DNA from: UBA11222 sp049323435
GTDB taxonomy: Bacteria; Pseudomonadota; Alphaproteobacteria; UBA11222
NCBI GenBank assembly: GCA_049323435.1
Contig: JBMOMX010000033.1
Coordinates: 30,100 to 94,099 of the forward strand
Length of the DNA stretch: 64,000 nt
Direction of reading: 5' to 3'
Shown: in pieces, positions 1-8,603 of the stretch
Numbering within the stretch: the stretch's first letter is position 1
How the letters are laid out: each line of letters begins with the position of its first letter
Translations under genes and position numbers: made by a program
Notes under the pieces: generated by a model
What the model was told of the DNA's origin: nothing
Database searches by the model: none
What the model saw: the letters and a program-made list of their open reading frames with translations, nothing else

Positions 1-215
1 TTTAAGGATCGGCGCCAAGCATTCTTGCGAGCCCTCATCTTATTGCGTCATATGTACAAAAAGGGGCTGCAAAACGGGTCAGGCCTTGACATGGCAGCTT
101 CTTTCCCCCTTCCCGCTTCACTGGAAACCTGATCGAATACTGATATCAAGATTAAGTGAGGCATAGAGGCAAATAAAAGCAGGGAAAAAATGCCGGCACC
201 GTAACCGCGTGCAGC
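1..215. other. Left-edge non-coding stretch
   Basis: No convincing gene on either strand. The short open frames here lack ribosome binding sites and recognisable protein patterns. Together with the repeat element at 216-334 and the leader at 335-491 it forms the 491-base gap before the first gene. I see no tRNA-like cloverleaf and no strong terminator. Confidence 0.5.
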
Positions 216-334
216 CTAGGGCCTGTTGAGAATTGCTATCATTCCGGAAACCGGTTTTCCCGAAATCTTTGATTTCGCTGGAAAAGCGGGCTGTCCGGAA
301 TAACAATCGCGGGTTAATTCTCAACAGACCCTAG
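216..334. mobile_element. MITE-like palindromic element
   Basis: The left end 216-234 and right end 316-334 are 19-base inverted repeats with one mismatch. Both begin with CTAG, which could be a 4-base target duplication; inside it lie ends reading GGGYCTGTTGAGAATT. The interior is also imperfectly palindromic, with outer arms ATTCCGGA/TCCGGAAT and inner arms GAAATC/GATTTC, so the whole 119 bases can fold into one hairpin. It has no coding capacity. A CTAG target and ends of this type recall IS5-superfamily elements, so it is probably a non-autonomous derivative moved by such a transposase. The family assignment is inference. Confidence 0.65.
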
Positions 335-414
335 ACCGGCCTCAAAACCGCCGGGGCAAACATTGGATAAATCTTGCATAGTGCCAAGCCCAGCGGCTAT
401 CTTGCGCCCACAAT

Positions 415-449
415 GGCCAGCCCCCCTTAGCCGGGGGGAAAAGCTGGCC
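415..449 (+). promoter_or_regulatory. GC-rich hairpin in the monooxygenase leader
   Basis: GGCCAGC at 415-421 pairs with GCTGGCC at 443-449, and a C-run starting at 421 pairs with six G at 433-438, leaving a four-base A bulge. It lies about 40 bases upstream of the monooxygenase start, where it could act as an attenuator, an operator or the terminator of an upstream unit. There is no T-run after it, so a simple terminator is less likely. Confidence 0.35.
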
Positions 450-491
450 TGAACCTATTCAAAAAAACAGCAAGCAGGAAGAAGGAACGCC

Positions 492-2357
492 ATGACACAG
501 CCTATCCGTATTGACCAAGCCACCGGCTTAAAGATATTCGACACCCGCGCCGAAAAGGCCAGCGACAAGATCGCCGGCAAGGGATACAACCCTATCAGTG
601 ATGATTCGCTGAAGGTCTTCCCCGAGGCCCCTCCCGGCGCGGTGTTCAACGCCGAAGAACAGGCGAAATACCGTGAATTCAAGGAAAAACGCCGTGGCGC
701 GGCTGATTATATAGCCATGGAAGGCGATTTCGCCAAATATCTTGAAGATGTTTATTCAGGCCCGCGCATCGAGCGTGAGGCGCTGAGCGATGAATGCGAA
801 ATTCTGGTGATTGGTGCAGGCTTTGCCGGCCTGATCCTGTGGCACAAGCTGCGCGAAGCCGGATTTAACGATGTCCGCTTCTGCGAAAAAGGCGGCGATG
901 TCGGCGGCACCTGGTACTGGAACCGCTATCCCGGCATTGCCTGCGACGTGGAGGCCTATAGCTATCTGCCGCTGCTGGAAGAGATGGGCTATATCCCCAC
1001 CATGAAATTCGCCTCCGGCTTTGAGATCATGGAATATTGCCAGACTGTGGCGAAGAAGACGGGTTTCTATGATCACGCGCTGTTTCACACCACCGTCGAA
1101 AAGACCGAATGGGATGAGGCCGCTGGCCGCTGGACAGTCAGCACGGATCGCGGCGACAAAATGCGCGCGCGTTACGTTGTGCTGGCGAACGGCATTCTGA
1201 CCACGCCGAAACTGGCCCGCATCGAGGGCATGGAAACTTTCCAGGGCAAATCTTTCCATACTTCGCGCTGGGATTACAATGTCGATCTGAAAGACAAGCG
1301 GGTTGGCATTATCGGCACCGGCGCCACTGCGGTGCAGGTCATTCCGGAAATCGCCAAGGTCGTGAAAGAACTTTATGTGTTTCAGCGCACGCCGTCTTCG
1401 ATCGACGTGCGTGATCAGCGCGCCACGACCCAGGAAGAGATTGAGACCTGGAAAAAAGAGCCTAATTGGGCCAAGGCCCGGCGCGCGCGCTTTGACCAGA
1501 TTTCAGAAGGCCGCACCGCCATCAAGGCGAATGACGATTTTCTGTCGGGCAAGGTTACCCAGTTCAAGGAACGCAAGGTCCATGACAAGCCGCTGTCCCA
1601 GGAAGAGCTGATTCAGAAACAGCTCAACACCAATTTCCGCATCATGGAACAGATCCGCGCCCGTGTGGACGCCATCGTCAAGGATCCGAAAACCGCCGCG
1701 GCGCTGAAGCCTTACTACCCCTATGGCTGCAAGCGTCCGACCTTCCATGACGAATATCTGCCGACCTTCAACCTGCCGCATGTACATCTGATTGATACCG
1801 CGCCCAAGGGCGTCAGCCATATCAATACCAAGGGTGTCGTGCATGATGGCGTCGAATATCCGGTGGATGTGCTGATCTATGCGACCGGTTTCCAGTGGAT
1901 GGCGACCGCGACCTTCAACATGATTGTCGGGCGTAACGGCAAATCCCTGAAAGAGAAATGGCAGACCGAAGGCGTCAAGACCTTCCTTGGCCTGCACAGC
2001 CACGGTTTCCCCAATCTGTTCATTATGTCCGGGCCCCAGGGCGGCGGCGGCAGCTTCAACTTCACCAGTGCGATTGAGGTCCATGCCGACTATGTTCTCT
2101 GGATGCTGAAGACCATGCGGGAACGCGGTTATGGCATTGTGGACGTGAAGAAAGAGCCCGAGATCGAATTTGCGGCGCATTGCGCGGATGTGGACATCAA
2201 GACCCAGCCGCTGCGCGACTGCATTTCCTACTATAATGCCGAAGGCGGGGCCGAGCCCGGCAGCCTGGCCTATTATGGTGGTGGCCAGTGGCGCAAACGC
2301 TGCATCGCAGCCCAGTCCACGCTGGAGCCGTATATCTTCGAAGGCAAGTCGGCGTAA
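492..2357 (+). CDS. Flavin-dependent Baeyer-Villiger-type monooxygenase
   Basis: 621 residues; predicted FAD/NADPH enzyme inserting one oxygen atom from O2 into a ketone, giving an ester or lactone. The first Rossmann fingerprint GAGFAG is at residues 108-113, followed by the GGTWYWNRYPG segment typical of the family. The Baeyer-Villiger signature FxGxxxHxxxW(P/D) is present as FQGKSFHTSRWD, and a second dinucleotide motif GTGATA follows. About 95 residues precede the FAD domain, longer than in cyclohexanone monooxygenase and closer to the N-terminally extended group. AGAAGGAA lies just upstream of the ATG. It stands alone, ending at a strong bidirectional terminator. Substrate unknown; steroids, cyclic ketones and aryl ketones are all possible. 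Confidence 0.88.
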   Translation: MTQPIRIDQATGLKIFDTRAEKASDKIAGKGYNPISDDSLKVFPEAPPGAVFNAEEQAKYREFKEKRRGAADYIAMEGDFAKYLEDVYSGPRIEREALSDECEILVIGAGFAGLILWHKLREAGFNDVRFCEKGGDVGGTWYWNRYPGIACDVEAYSYLPLLEEMGYIPTMKFASGFEIMEYCQTVAKKTGFYDHALFHTTVEKTEWDEAAGRWTVSTDRGDKMRARYVVLANGILTTPKLARIEGMETFQGKSFHTSRWDYNVDLKDKRVGIIGTGATAVQVIPEIAKVVKELYVFQRTPSSIDVRDQRATTQEEIETWKKEPNWAKARRARFDQISEGRTAIKANDDFLSGKVTQFKERKVHDKPLSQEELIQKQLNTNFRIMEQIRARVDAIVKDPKTAAALKPYYPYGCKRPTFHDEYLPTFNLPHVHLIDTAPKGVSHINTKGVVHDGVEYPVDVLIYATGFQWMATATFNMIVGRNGKSLKEKWQTEGVKTFLGLHSHGFPNLFIMSGPQGGGGSFNFTSAIEVHADYVLWMLKTMRERGYGIVDVKKEPEIEFAAHCADVDIKTQPLRDCISYYNAEGGAEPGSLAYYGGGQWRKRCIAAQSTLEPYIFEGKSA

Positions 2358-2380
2358 TAGCGGGCGGCGCACACAAAACT

Positions 2381-2410
2381 AAAAAACCCGGCTTTGCGGC
2401 CGGGTTTTTT
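2381..2410. terminator. Bidirectional rho-independent terminator
   Basis: Stem CCCGGC (2387-2392) pairs with GCCGGG (2399-2404) around the loop TTTGCG. Six A precede and six T follow, so it works for both converging genes, the monooxygenase from the left and gshB from the right. The TAA stop of gshB lies at the edge of this structure. Confidence 0.9.
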
Positions 2411-3362
2411 ATTTGCGGTTCGCGCCGATGCGCGCCTCGATGGCGTCCCAGATCAGCGCTGCGATGTCGGCACCGCCAAACCGGGCCACTTCCTGTATCC
2501 CGGTTGGAGAGGTGACATTGATTTCCGTCAGATAATCGCCGATGACATCAATACCGACAAAAATCAGCCCGTTGGCGCGCAGGGTCGGGCCGATGGCAGC
2601 GCAAATTTCCAGATCGCGCGGGGTAAGCGTGACGGCTTCCGGGCGGCCGCCGACATGCATGTTGGAGCGCGTCTCGCCTTCCGCCGGGATACGGTTTATG
2701 GCGCCTGCCGGCTCCCCATCCACCAGAATGATGCGCTTGTCCCCCTTTCGCACCGCAGGCAGATATTCCTGCACGATCATTGGTTCGCGGTAAAACTGCG
2801 TAAACACATCAATCAGCGAATTCAGATTTTCATCCCCCTCGCGCAGGCGGAACACGCCTTCGCCGCCATTGCCGTACAGGGGTTTGATGATGATATCACG
2901 GTATTTTTCGCGGAACGCCACAACCTCCTGCGTATCGGATGTAATAACGGTTTTCGGCATCAGCCACGGAAAATTGGTCACCAGAAGTTTTTCCGGCGCG
3001 TTGCGAACATGGCCCGGATCATTGACCACCAGGGTTTTGGGATGAATATGCTCCAATATATGCGTGGCGGTGATATAGCGCATATCGAACGGGGGATCCT
3101 GACGCATAAGCACGCAATCAAACTGCGACAGGTCCACGGTTTCAAGCGCGCCCAGCGTGAAATGATTTCCGGCCTCGCGGCGCAGCGTAATGGCATGGCC
3201 CTTGGCGATCACTTTGCTTTCACGCAGGCTGAGCTTGTTTGTCACATAATAAAACAGCTTGTGGCCACGCGCCTGCGCCGCCAGGCCAAGCGCAAAGGTG
3301 CTGTCGCCATTAATATCGATCCCGCCGATCGGATCCATCTGGATGGCAACGGAAAGCTTCAT
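2409..3362 (-). CDS. gshB: Glutathione synthase
   Basis: 317 residues from ATG at 3362, preceded by GAGGGGAA. Joins gamma-glutamylcysteine and glycine with ATP in the cytoplasm. The N-terminus MKLSVAIQMDPI, the internal MRQDPPFDMRYI segment, the ATP-grasp region KPLYGNGGEGVFRL and the C-terminal NVTSPTGIQE all match GshB. An in-frame ATG nine codons upstream is unlikely because it adds residues not seen in the family and lacks a ribosome binding site. It is the last gene of the leftward rsmI-yraN-BON-sirB1-gshB group, a common alphaproteobacterial order. Confidence 0.95.
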   Translation of the reverse strand: MKLSVAIQMDPIGGIDINGDSTFALGLAAQARGHKLFYYVTNKLSLRESKVIAKGHAITLRREAGNHFTLGALETVDLSQFDCVLMRQDPPFDMRYITATHILEHIHPKTLVVNDPGHVRNAPEKLLVTNFPWLMPKTVITSDTQEVVAFREKYRDIIIKPLYGNGGEGVFRLREGDENLNSLIDVFTQFYREPMIVQEYLPAVRKGDKRIILVDGEPAGAINRIPAEGETRSNMHVGGRPEAVTLTPRDLEICAAIGPTLRANGLIFVGIDVIGDYLTEINVTSPTGIQEVARFGGADIAALIWDAIEARIGANRK

Positions 3363-3401
3363 GGCAATATAATTCCCCTCAGATTCCAATCAGACAACGG
3401 A

Positions 3402-4274
3402 TCAATTCAGCTTAAGCCGCAATTGCTGCTGGAGCTGTCCGGCAAATTGCCGCAATTTAGCGTCTTCGGCATGTTCAAGACAGGCGCGCAACGCATCCAG
3501 CGCTTCAGGAACATTGCCGAGGCGGGCATGGACCATGGCGTGCTCATAACTGAGATGCGCCGCCACTGGAGAAATCATCCGCATACGGTGTAAAATATCC
3601 GCGCCGCGGGAAAAATCATTGCTTTGCAATGCGCGGCCCTTGATATTGTTCAGCAGCCGCAACAGCACATCGCGGTTGCTGACGGGCTGATAATATTCAG
3701 GTTGCAATTCCGCCCCCTCACCCGCCATGCCTTTCAGCAGATTGCGCAATTGCGGAATATCCAGCGTAACGCCGCCGTTAAATGGATCCAGAATACGCCG
3801 CGTGCTGCCAAGTTCGAGCCGTATCAGAAAATGCCCGGGGAAATTCAACCCCGCACAGGCCCAGCCCTGCTGGCGCGCGGCGCTGATATAGATCAGCCCC
3901 AGCGCAACCGGCAGCCCCTTGCGCCGGTCAATCACCTGCATCAGATTGGCATTCTGCATATCATTGTAACTGGATTGATCGCCCGCATAGCCGAACTGGC
4001 CGCTGATCACCTGGGACAGCGCCGCGGCGCGCGCATCAATGTGATCCGGGTCCGCGCATATCTCAGCCACGGCCTTGCCGATCAGCGCCAAATGCCCGGT
4101 ATAGAAGTCCAGCTCGCGTTCCGGGCAGTCGAGCGCCGCCAGCGCCAGGGCAATGGCGGCGATATCCAGTTCGCCATCAGGCAGGGCGCCCGCGGCCAGC
4201 AGGGTCTCAAAATGCGCGTCGATACCGCTGGGCCCGGATGCAGATTGCGGTTGCGTAGGCTTTTTCTTGTCCAT
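3402..4274 (-). CDS. SirB1-family transglutaminase-like TPR protein
   Basis: 290 residues. The central segment LPVALGLIYISAARQQGW followed by GLNFPGHFLIRL is the SirB1/transglutaminase-like core. The C-terminal 90 residues are alpha-helical and resemble tetratricopeptide repeats. The core shows no obvious catalytic cysteine, so enzymatic activity is doubtful. Proteins of this family are widespread but their biochemical role is not established. It lies between the BON-domain lipoprotein and gshB on the same strand, 39 bases from gshB, so co-transcription is likely. Confidence 0.8.
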   Translation of the reverse strand: MDKKKPTQPQSASGPSGIDAHFETLLAAGALPDGELDIAAIALALAALDCPERELDFYTGHLALIGKAVAEICADPDHIDARAAALSQVISGQFGYAGDQSSYNDMQNANLMQVIDRRKGLPVALGLIYISAARQQGWACAGLNFPGHFLIRLELGSTRRILDPFNGGVTLDIPQLRNLLKGMAGEGAELQPEYYQPVSNRDVLLRLLNNIKGRALQSNDFSRGADILHRMRMISPVAAHLSYEHAMVHARLGNVPEALDALRACLEHAEDAKLRQFAGQLQQQLRLKLN

Positions 4275-4344
4275 GAGGCCAGTCTAACCGATGCAGACGC
4301 GGGAGTGAAATGCCCAGATCACAGGTTTACCGTTTCCGGCGGGA

Positions 4345-5067
4345 TTAATTGGAACCGGTGGCGGGCACCCCGCCCGGCGGCAGCAGATCGCCCTGAATGT
4401 CATCGCGCGAACTCATAGGCGCAGAAACCGGCGGCGCAGAAACCGGTGCGGGCGATCTCTGATCTTTCAACCGCACATAGCTCACCACCCGCGTCACGCC
4501 AGATATATTTCGGGCGTAATTGGTAACAGCATCCAACTCCTGTTGGTTTTGTGCAATTCCCAACAGATACACAACACCATTTACCGTTTCTATAGAGTAA
4601 TTAATATCGGATATACTGGTATTAGTCAGAATTTTCGTCCGCAACTTCGTCGTAATCCATGAATCTTTAGCCATATTACCCAAAGTGGATTTATCTTTTA
4701 CTTGCAATTCGTTGATTACTTCCTTGACACCGGGAGAGCGCCAGGTAATCATGGTGGCGCTGACCCGGTCATTGGCGTTGCGCACGGAACCCGTAAGCAG
4801 CACCCTGCCCTCCAGAACCTCAATATCCACCATGCTGGCCAGCTGTTCATCTTCCTTCAGCATTAATGCGCCGACATTGACGCGGATCGTGGTGTCGTCC
4901 AGGGCTGCGCCCACTGAACGCTCCTCGGCAATAGCCACCCCTGTTGCCGCGCCAGCCCCGATCGCCAGGGGCACACAGCCTGCATTCGCCAGCAGCGCCA
5001 GTCCCAGCCCCAGCGTCGGAAGCAAACTGACACCCCGTTTGCAGAACAAGATGGTTAAACCGGTCAT
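4345..5067 (-). CDS. BON-domain lipoprotein (OsmY/DolP-like)
   Basis: 240 residues. An N-terminal hydrophobic segment ends in ANAGC near residue 30, a plausible although imperfect lipobox, so the mature protein is probably anchored in the outer membrane. Two BON domains follow (about residues 55-125 and 130-200), the first with TTIRVNVGALML and VRNANDRV, the second with WITTKLRTKIL and GVVYLLGIAQNQQEL. Family members bind anionic phospholipid and support outer-membrane integrity. The last 35 residues are proline-rich and low in complexity. GAGGATGCC before the ATG provides a ribosome binding site. Confidence 0.85.
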   Translation of the reverse strand: MTGLTILFCKRGVSLLPTLGLGLALLANAGCVPLAIGAGAATGVAIAEERSVGAALDDTTIRVNVGALMLKEDEQLASMVDIEVLEGRVLLTGSVRNANDRVSATMITWRSPGVKEVINELQVKDKSTLGNMAKDSWITTKLRTKILTNTSISDINYSIETVNGVVYLLGIAQNQQELDAVTNYARNISGVTRVVSYVRLKDQRSPAPVSAPPVSAPMSSRDDIQGDLLPPGGVPATGSN

Positions 5068-5114
5068 GGCATCCTCGCCCTAATGAATCTCTTAATCACT
5101 ATATATAGAGAATC

Positions 5115-5483
5115 TTACCGCCACGCATCCAATATGTGCTTGGGCAACCGGCGCGGCCCGACCCACATCAGATCAAACCGGTAGTCCAGTCCCGCCAGTT
5201 TCGGATGGCTGGCCTGAAAATATAGCAATGCCCGCGCGATACGCTTTTGCTGGCGCCGGCTTACCGCCAGCAGTGCAAGCTCCAGACTGGGCCGGGCCTT
5301 GACCTCGATGGCGGCGATGACCTGGCCGCGCCGCGCGATAATATCAATCTCGCCCCCCGTGCTGCGAAAACGCCGCGCCAGAATGCGATACCCCTTCAGC
5401 CGTAAAAGCAGCACGCAGAGATATTCTGCACTGACGCCTCTTATATAGGCGCGGGTGCGGCCAGGATCGGCGGCCGGTCTCAT
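5115..5483 (-). CDS. yraN: YraN/UPF0102 family endonuclease-like protein
   Basis: 122 residues with the family pattern AEYLCVLLLRLKGYRILARRFRS, then GGEIDIIARRG and AIEVKAR. The D and ExK positions correspond to the PD-(D/E)XK nuclease-like fold of this family. Molecular function is unresolved in the literature I know. The ATG overlaps the rsmI stop by four bases (ATGA), so translation is coupled; the rsmI-yraN pair is conserved across proteobacteria. Confidence 0.92.
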   Translation of the reverse strand: MRPAADPGRTRAYIRGVSAEYLCVLLLRLKGYRILARRFRSTGGEIDIIARRGQVIAAIEVKARPSLELALLAVSRRQQKRIARALLYFQASHPKLAGLDYRFDLMWVGPRRLPKHILDAWR

Positions 5484-6430
5484 TGCTGCATTTTTCCGCT
5501 AAGCGCCAGCGCACGGGCATAGACCTGCTTGCGCGGCAATCCGGTTGCTGCGGCAGCCTTTGCAACGGCTTCTTTCAGACTGCACCGGGCCAGTACATCG
5601 TGCAGGATCTTGTCCAGTCCCGCTTCCTGATCCGGTTGCGCCTGTGCGCCGGATGGCGGACCCACGACAATCACAACTTCGCCTTTGGGTGGTCCCGCCA
5701 TGCGGTAATGATCACGCAGCGCAGGCAGCGCATCGCGGCGCACTTCCTCGAACAGCTTGGTCAGTTCCCGGGCGATTGCCGCCGGGCGGTCGCCCAGCAT
5801 CTGCGCCATATCTTCGAGACATTGCGGCAGGCGGCGCGCGCTTTCAAAAAAGATCAGCGTCGCCTCGATCGCACCCAGGCTGGCCAGCAGGCTGCGCCGC
5901 GCAGCAGCCTTGGGCGGCAAGAATCCCTGAAAGAAAAAACGGTCACTGGGCAGACCTGAAATGATCAGCGCCATCAGCGGCGCCGACGGCCCCGGCAAAG
6001 CGCTGACATGGGCCCCCGCCGCAATCGCTTCGCGCACCAGCTTGAAGCCCGGATCGGATATTAGCGGCGTGCCCGCATCGCTGACCAGGCCAACCCGCTG
6101 CCCCCCGGCCAGCCGCGCCAGAATGGCTTCGCGTACGGCCGGGGCGCTGTGTTCATGATAGGCTATGCAGGGCGCACGCACGCCGTAATGTTGCAGCAGA
6201 CGCGCCGTGGCGCGGCTATCCTCACAGGCCACCACATCACAGGCCGCCAGTGTTTGCAGCGCGCGCTGCGAAATATCTCCAAGATTTCCAATCGGCGTGG
6301 CAATAAGATAAAGGCCGGGAGCAAGCGGTTTACTTGCGCCCAGCCCCCGGTTAGTACTGCCGGGCGATATTGGCGCAGTTTCAGGGAGTTTGGATTTTGT
6401 ATTTGAATGTGGCGGCGCGTTTTTTTGCAT
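5480..6430 (-). CDS. rsmI: 16S rRNA (cytidine1402-2'-O)-methyltransferase
   Basis: 316 residues from ATG at 6430; a TTG two codons upstream is less likely. Uses S-adenosylmethionine to methylate the ribose of C1402 in the ribosomal decoding centre. The tetrapyrrole-methylase fold is marked by GLYLIATPIGNLGDISQRAL, DVVACEDSRAT, GLVSDAGTPLISDPG and ALPGPSAPLMALIISGLP. About 40 residues precede the first beta strand, an extension often seen in alphaproteobacterial versions. It is divergent from, and slightly overlaps, the LpoA-like gene, so the promoters of both must lie inside each other's 5' ends. Confidence 0.95.
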   Translation of the reverse strand: MQKNAPPHSNTKSKLPETAPISPGSTNRGLGASKPLAPGLYLIATPIGNLGDISQRALQTLAACDVVACEDSRATARLLQHYGVRAPCIAYHEHSAPAVREAILARLAGGQRVGLVSDAGTPLISDPGFKLVREAIAAGAHVSALPGPSAPLMALIISGLPSDRFFFQGFLPPKAAARRSLLASLGAIEATLIFFESARRLPQCLEDMAQMLGDRPAAIARELTKLFEEVRRDALPALRDHYRMAGPPKGEVVIVVGPPSGAQAQPDQEAGLDKILHDVLARCSLKEAVAKAAAATGLPRKQVYARALALSGKMQQ

Positions 6431-7806
6431 ATTCAAAATTAGCTTTGTCTGGCGGGTTGCCGCAGGCTAACAGATTTTCTGGCATTGGCAGTGTGCTTTT
6501 CTGTCTGATGCTTGCCGGATGCGCCGCTCCGGCGCCTGAGACACAGACGCCGCCGCCCGCTGCTGCGGCGCCTGCACCTCCTGCCAGTATTTTATGGCAA
6601 GGCGGACTGCCCGCCCCTGAAAAGGGAACGGCACAGAGCCTGTCCGTGCCCGGCGATCCGGCACAGGCCGTGCGCATTGGCGTGCTGCTTCCCTTGAGCG
6701 GCCCGCGCGCGCCAACCGGGCAAGCCCTGCTGCATGCGGCCCAACTGGCGCTATTTGATTTTGCCGATCCGCGCCTGGTCCTGATTCCACGCGATACGCA
6801 GGGCACCGGGGCTGGTGCGGCGCGCGCGGCGCAAGCGGCGCTGGCCGCCGGGGCGGAGCTGATTATCGGACCAGTATTCGCCGAAGAAGTCACTGCCGCC
6901 GCCGCCATAACGCGCGCGGCCGGACGCAGCATGATCGCCTTTTCCAGTGATTCGCGCGTGGCCGGGAATGGGGTGTATTTGCTGAGCTTTTCCCCGGAAC
7001 AGGAAGCCGCACGCATATTGTCCTTCGCGCGAGCAAAGGGCCTGACGCGGATTGCGGCGCTGGTTCCGCGTACCGCCTATGGAGAAAGGGTGGGCGAAGC
7101 TTACCGCCAGGCCCTGACCACCCAGGACGGCGCGGTACAGAAACTGGTTTATTATGTGCCAGGCAGCCAGTCCCTGCATGCGCCTGTTCGTCAGCTTGCT
7201 GATTATGATGCCAGGCGTCAAAAACTGACGGAGGAAATTGCCCGCCTGGAACAGAACCCGGATAGTTTTGCCCAGGAGGCACTAGCCGGGCTGAAAACCC
7301 GTGACACGCTGGGTGAGGTTGATTTTGACGCACTGCTGATCGCCGATGGCGGCGCAAGTTTGCGCGCACTGGCCCCCTTGCTGGCCTATTATGAAATTGA
7401 TCCCAAAAAAGTCCGCTATCTCGGCACCGGTTTATGGAACGAGCCGGCCATTCATACCGAGACTTCATTGACCGGGGGCTGGTTTCCCGCGCCGCCGAAA
7501 GAAACTGACGGCACATTCCACACGCGCATGCAGACACTGTTTTCCATAACGCCCACGCCGGTCATCAGCCTTGGATATGACGCTATGGCGCTGGCGGCGG
7601 TGCTTGCGGCGCAGGATACGGATTCCGGCCAGCGTTTTACCGCGCAGGCGCTTACCGGCCCAGGCGGTTTCGCCGGGGTGCAGGGTATTTTCAGACTGCG
7701 CCCGGACGGCCTGTCCGAGCGGGGCCTGGCGATCATGGAAATCGGCGCAGACGGGGTTCAGGTCCTGGACCCGCCCCCGGCCAGCTTTGAGCCCGTAATG
7801 AATTAG
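6397..7806 (+). CDS. Penicillin-binding protein activator, LpoA-like lipoprotein
   Basis: About 469 residues. AGGGAG at 6382-6387 lies nine bases before TTG 6397, which is the start chosen here; TTG 6370 is also open but lacks a ribosome binding site. A hydrophobic segment ends in the lipobox LAGC, followed by a proline/alanine-rich tether. From about residue 85 the protein has the periplasmic type-1 ligand-binding fold (VRIGVLLPLSGPRAPTGQALLHAAQLALFD). Family members (YraM/LppC) activate PBP1A from the outer membrane. Its position divergent from rsmI matches the classical lpoA-rsmI arrangement. The TPR domain of enterobacterial LpoA is absent. Confidence 0.85.
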   Translation: MYLNVAARFFAYSKLALSGGLPQANRFSGIGSVLFCLMLAGCAAPAPETQTPPPAAAAPAPPASILWQGGLPAPEKGTAQSLSVPGDPAQAVRIGVLLPLSGPRAPTGQALLHAAQLALFDFADPRLVLIPRDTQGTGAGAARAAQAALAAGAELIIGPVFAEEVTAAAAITRAAGRSMIAFSSDSRVAGNGVYLLSFSPEQEAARILSFARAKGLTRIAALVPRTAYGERVGEAYRQALTTQDGAVQKLVYYVPGSQSLHAPVRQLADYDARRQKLTEEIARLEQNPDSFAQEALAGLKTRDTLGEVDFDALLIADGGASLRALAPLLAYYEIDPKKVRYLGTGLWNEPAIHTETSLTGGWFPAPPKETDGTFHTRMQTLFSITPTPVISLGYDAMALAAVLAAQDTDSGQRFTAQALTGPGGFAGVQGIFRLRPDGLSERGLAIMEIGADGVQVLDPPPASFEPVMN

Positions 7807-7822
7807 GCCGTTTCGGTGCGGC

Positions 7823-8290
7823 CTATGCCGCAGAGGATGAGGCGGCGGGTTCCGTAAGCAGCGCATATAGCGCCGCCCGGTCACGCGAGCCGCGCAACTT
7901 GGTACACAGTTCCTGATTGCGCAACAGGCGCGAGACGCGGGCAAGGGCGCGCAGATGTTCAGCGCCGCCGGTCTCTGGCGCGATCAGCAAAAAAATCAGA
8001 TCCACGGGACGGTCATCAATGGATTCAAAATCTATCGGCTGATCAAGACGCGCAAACACGCCCGCAACCCTGGTGGCTTCCTGGAATTTGGCGTGCGGAA
8101 TGGCGATGCCCTGACCGACGCCCGTCGAGCCAAGGCGTTCGCGCTCAAGCAATTTATTCAGAATAGACTGGGCGTCAAAGCCGCATTGCTTGGCAGCAGC
8201 AACACTGAGTTCCTGCAATGCCTGCTTTTTACTCCGCGCCTGTAATCTGGCAATCACACTTTCAGGATTTAATAAATCCGCAAGCGACAT
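7823..8290 (-). CDS. ptsN: PTS IIA-like nitrogen-regulatory protein
   Basis: 155 residues from ATG 8290, with GAGGA eight bases upstream; a TTG five codons earlier is open but unsupported. The EIIA-Ntr fold is indicated by LLERERLGSTGVGQGIAIPHAK, in which His66 is the expected phosphorylation site. It receives phosphate from PtsP/PtsO and links nitrogen and carbon status to potassium transport and regulation. Its place downstream of rpoN is conserved, but the intervening raiA/hpf gene found in most relatives is missing here. Confidence 0.95.
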   Translation of the reverse strand: MSLADLLNPESVIARLQARSKKQALQELSVAAAKQCGFDAQSILNKLLERERLGSTGVGQGIAIPHAKFQEATRVAGVFARLDQPIDFESIDDRPVDLIFLLIAPETGGAEHLRALARVSRLLRNQELCTKLRGSRDRAALYALLTEPAASSSAA

Positions 8291-8384
8291 ACGTTTTGTC
8301 CTCAACAGCCCCGGTGACAGTGCAGTCAGCTAACCCAACTGGATCATGATGATATCGGGTTTATCAATGCCGCCAGCCTGTTTT

Positions 8385-8411
8385 GTCATTCCGGATTTAT
8401 TCCGGGGTGAC
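8385..8411. repeat. Short palindromic intergenic repeat
   Basis: GTCATTCCGG at 8385-8394 and CCGGGGTGAC at 8402-8411 form an imperfect inverted repeat. Its GTCATTCCGG...TGAC form resembles dispersed intergenic palindromes common in proteobacteria. It lies in the 303-base gap between ptsN and rpoN, which otherwise holds no recognisable gene. Confidence 0.4.
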
Positions 8412-8569
8412 ATCGCGTGTGGGGCGATTCCATCTGAAATCATAGCGCTCCAAGAGTCTATTGTTATGAAAATCCCCCGCCCGCGCGCCCTCGAGGAGAT
8501 CACACGCGCCCAATCCGATAGCGCGTTTTAACCACGAAAGCAAATTTCAGGTTAAGCTGTTGTTCTAAC

Positions 8570-8603
8570 ATTCGTTTCAGGCGCTCATTCGTTTCAGGCG
8601 CTC
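8570..8603. repeat. 17-base perfect tandem duplication at the rpoN 3' end
   Basis: The 17 bases at 8570-8586 are repeated exactly at 8587-8603. The rpoN stop codon (TGA, read leftward at 8596-8594) falls in the right-hand copy, so the duplication adds sequence just after the coding region and leaves the protein unchanged. It looks like a recent slippage or micro-duplication event. Confidence 0.85.

Noticed and set aside
1503..2372. Long open frame antisense to the monooxygenase
   Set aside because: It is a codon-bias shadow of the FAD enzyme with no independent signals.
2394..3593. 399-codon open frame antisense to gshB
   Set aside because: It mirrors the gshB reading frame in GC-rich DNA, has no family motifs and lacks a ribosome binding site.
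8346..8531. 61-codon frame in the gap where hpf is expected
   Set aside because: The sequence has no resemblance to ribosome hibernation factors, runs on the opposite strand and contains a palindromic repeat.
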